A stretch of DNA of 64,000 bases. Origin: Streptomyces changanensis. GTDB taxonomy: Bacteria; Actinomycetota; Actinomycetes; Streptomycetales; Streptomycetaceae. A program made the translations under genes and the position numbers. Shown piece by piece: positions 63,435 to 64,000 of this stretch. Position 1 is the first letter of the stretch; each line of letters begins with the position of its first letter. The notes under the pieces are model-generated. The model was not told the DNA's origin, searched no databases, and saw only the letters and a list, made by a program, of their open reading frames with translations. The stretch lies in assembly GCF_024600715.1 (NCBI RefSeq), contig NZ_CP102332.1, positions 6,076,001 through 6,140,000 on the forward strand. The letters are read 5' to 3'.

Positions 63435-64000
63435 GTACGGTGCCGGGAACGGGCCAGCAGACGGTCGGCGAACAGGTTGAGCCCCACGGTGAACAGGACG
63501 AGCATCGCGGCCGGCGCCAGCACGGCCCACGGCTGGAGCAGCAGCCCCTCACGCCCGCGCGCGATGCTCACCGCCCAGTCGGGCGCCGTCGGGTCCAGCC
63601 CGAGGCCGAGGAAGTTCGCCGAACCCACAAGGAACACCGCGAGGGTGACCCGGGTGCCGATGTCGGCGGCGACCGGGGCGAGCGCCGACCGCGCGACGAG
63701 GCCGAACTGGACGCGGGCCCAGGACTCGCCCTGCAGCCGCAGGGCCTCGGCGACGGGACCGCTCGCCGCGTCCAGCGCCGCCGCCCGGACCAACCGGGCC
63801 ACGGGCGGGACGTTCACGGCGGCGACCGCCAGCGCGATGGCGACCGGGGAACCCCGCCAGCCCACCGCGACCACGCTGATCACCAGGAGCGTGGGCAGCG
63901 GGAGCAGCACGTCGAGGGGCCGGATCAGCAGCTCGTCCAGCCACCGCCGACGGGCCGACGCCGCCAGCAGCCCGGCCAGGCCGCCCACCAGGTAGGCGAG
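63416..64000 (-). CDS. ABC permease, DppC-type (5' end outside window)
   Basis: The last 194 codons of an inner-membrane permease; the 5' part lies beyond the window. Membrane helices LLPLPTLLVISVVAVGW, VAIALAVAAVNVPPVARLVR with the family's E-A-A-like cytoplasmic loop ALDAASGPVAEALRLQGESW (contacting the ATPase), VTLAVFLVGSANFLGLGLD and a last segment to LFADRLLARSRHR. The sequence (G-x-G-x-x-P-x-x-x-W motif in FLGLGLDPTAPDW) identifies the OppC/DppC/NikC class. The stop overlaps the tandem repeat next to the ATPase start. Confidence 0.9.
   Translation of the reverse strand, partial: LAYLVGGLAGLLAASARRRWLDELLIRPLDVLLPLPTLLVISVVAVGWRGSPVAIALAVAAVNVPPVARLVRAAALDAASGPVAEALRLQGESWARVQFGLVARSALAPVAADIGTRVTLAVFLVGSANFLGLGLDPTAPDWAVSIARGREGLLLQPWAVLAPAAMLVLFTVGLNLFADRLLARSRHRTQEAVR

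Noticed and set aside
61696..63552. Longer start for the ABC ATPase at 63552
   Set aside because: The extra residues are read from the permease gene in another frame; the ATG at 63384 has AGGAGG upstream and the family start.

Overview
The window is high-GC actinobacterial DNA, most likely from the chromosome of a Streptomyces species. Reasons: very strong GC bias at third codon positions, GTG starts, ATGA/GTGA gene overlaps, rare TTA codons confined to a few genes, and Streptomyces-typical families (SAV_2336-type NB-ARC proteins, MoxR, CU044_2847, CGNR, streptogrisin protease, monomeric isocitrate dehydrogenase). Nothing points to a plasmid or phage.

Layout. 0-14 kb: housekeeping and decaying genes. 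A C5-cytosine DNA methyltransferase cut by the window edge, a broken arsR/DUF899 pair, monomeric icd, a frameshifted lysR, a secreted streptogrisin-type protease with a chitin-binding domain, a frameshifted DUF488 gene, a DUF309 gene, tRNA-Pro(GGG), an MHS-family transporter, a VOC protein and fragments of a hydrolase and a ketosynthase. 14.1-23.5 kb: a tightly coupled four-gene minus-strand operon (alpha/beta hydrolase, caspase-VMAP protein, MoxR ATPase, and a 1797-residue protein with vWA-like, NB-ARC, TPR-like, cyclase-like and C-terminal NaeI-like parts). It looks like a biological-conflict (defence or cell-death) system and its first gene carries a TTA codon. 23.7-37 kb: ketopantoate-reductase-like gene, a decayed hopanoid C-3 methylase (hpnR), a trypsin-co-occurring-domain protein, an ECF sigma factor fused to an exported CAP domain, SGNH hydrolase, peptidoglycan amidase, WGR/beta-propeller protein, DUF350, FMN reductase, a pyruvate-oxidase-like TPP enzyme and a HAD protein.

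37.1-47.6 kb: a candidate natural-product cluster without modular PKS/NRPS: thioesterase, MFS exporter, acyl-CoA dehydrogenase, KAS III, class III aminotransferase, SDR, clavaminate-synthase-like oxygenase, ATP-grasp ligase and a 52-residue secreted-type peptide whose stop is 3 nt from the ligase start. A divergent LuxR-type regulator carries an in-frame TTA codon, and so does the MFS gene, which suggests bldA control. 47.7-52.9 kb: BKACE enzyme, MBL hydrolase and CGNR regulator facing each other across a 12-bp inverted repeat, trkH/trkA remnants, a BlaI-M56 pair and a TerB-like gene.

53.1-64 kb: a metal-homeostasis region. An ArsR/SmtB-type sensor and a CDF exporter come first. Next are a cysteine-free ribosomal protein L32 and a COG0523 GTPase behind a Zur-box-like palindrome, then a Fur/Zur regulator. 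They are followed by a minus-strand operon with MFS exporter, DUF364 protein, PhyH dioxygenase, cysteine-synthase-like PLP enzyme, methyltransferase and a dipeptide-type ABC importer that runs off the window. I infer a zinc-responsive metallophore biosynthesis, export and uptake locus.

About a dozen genes are broken or reduced to fragments, mostly between 1 and 14 kb and at 24-26 kb, 36 kb and 50 kb. Some single-base shifts in homopolymers could be assembly errors; the large internal deletions cannot be explained that way.
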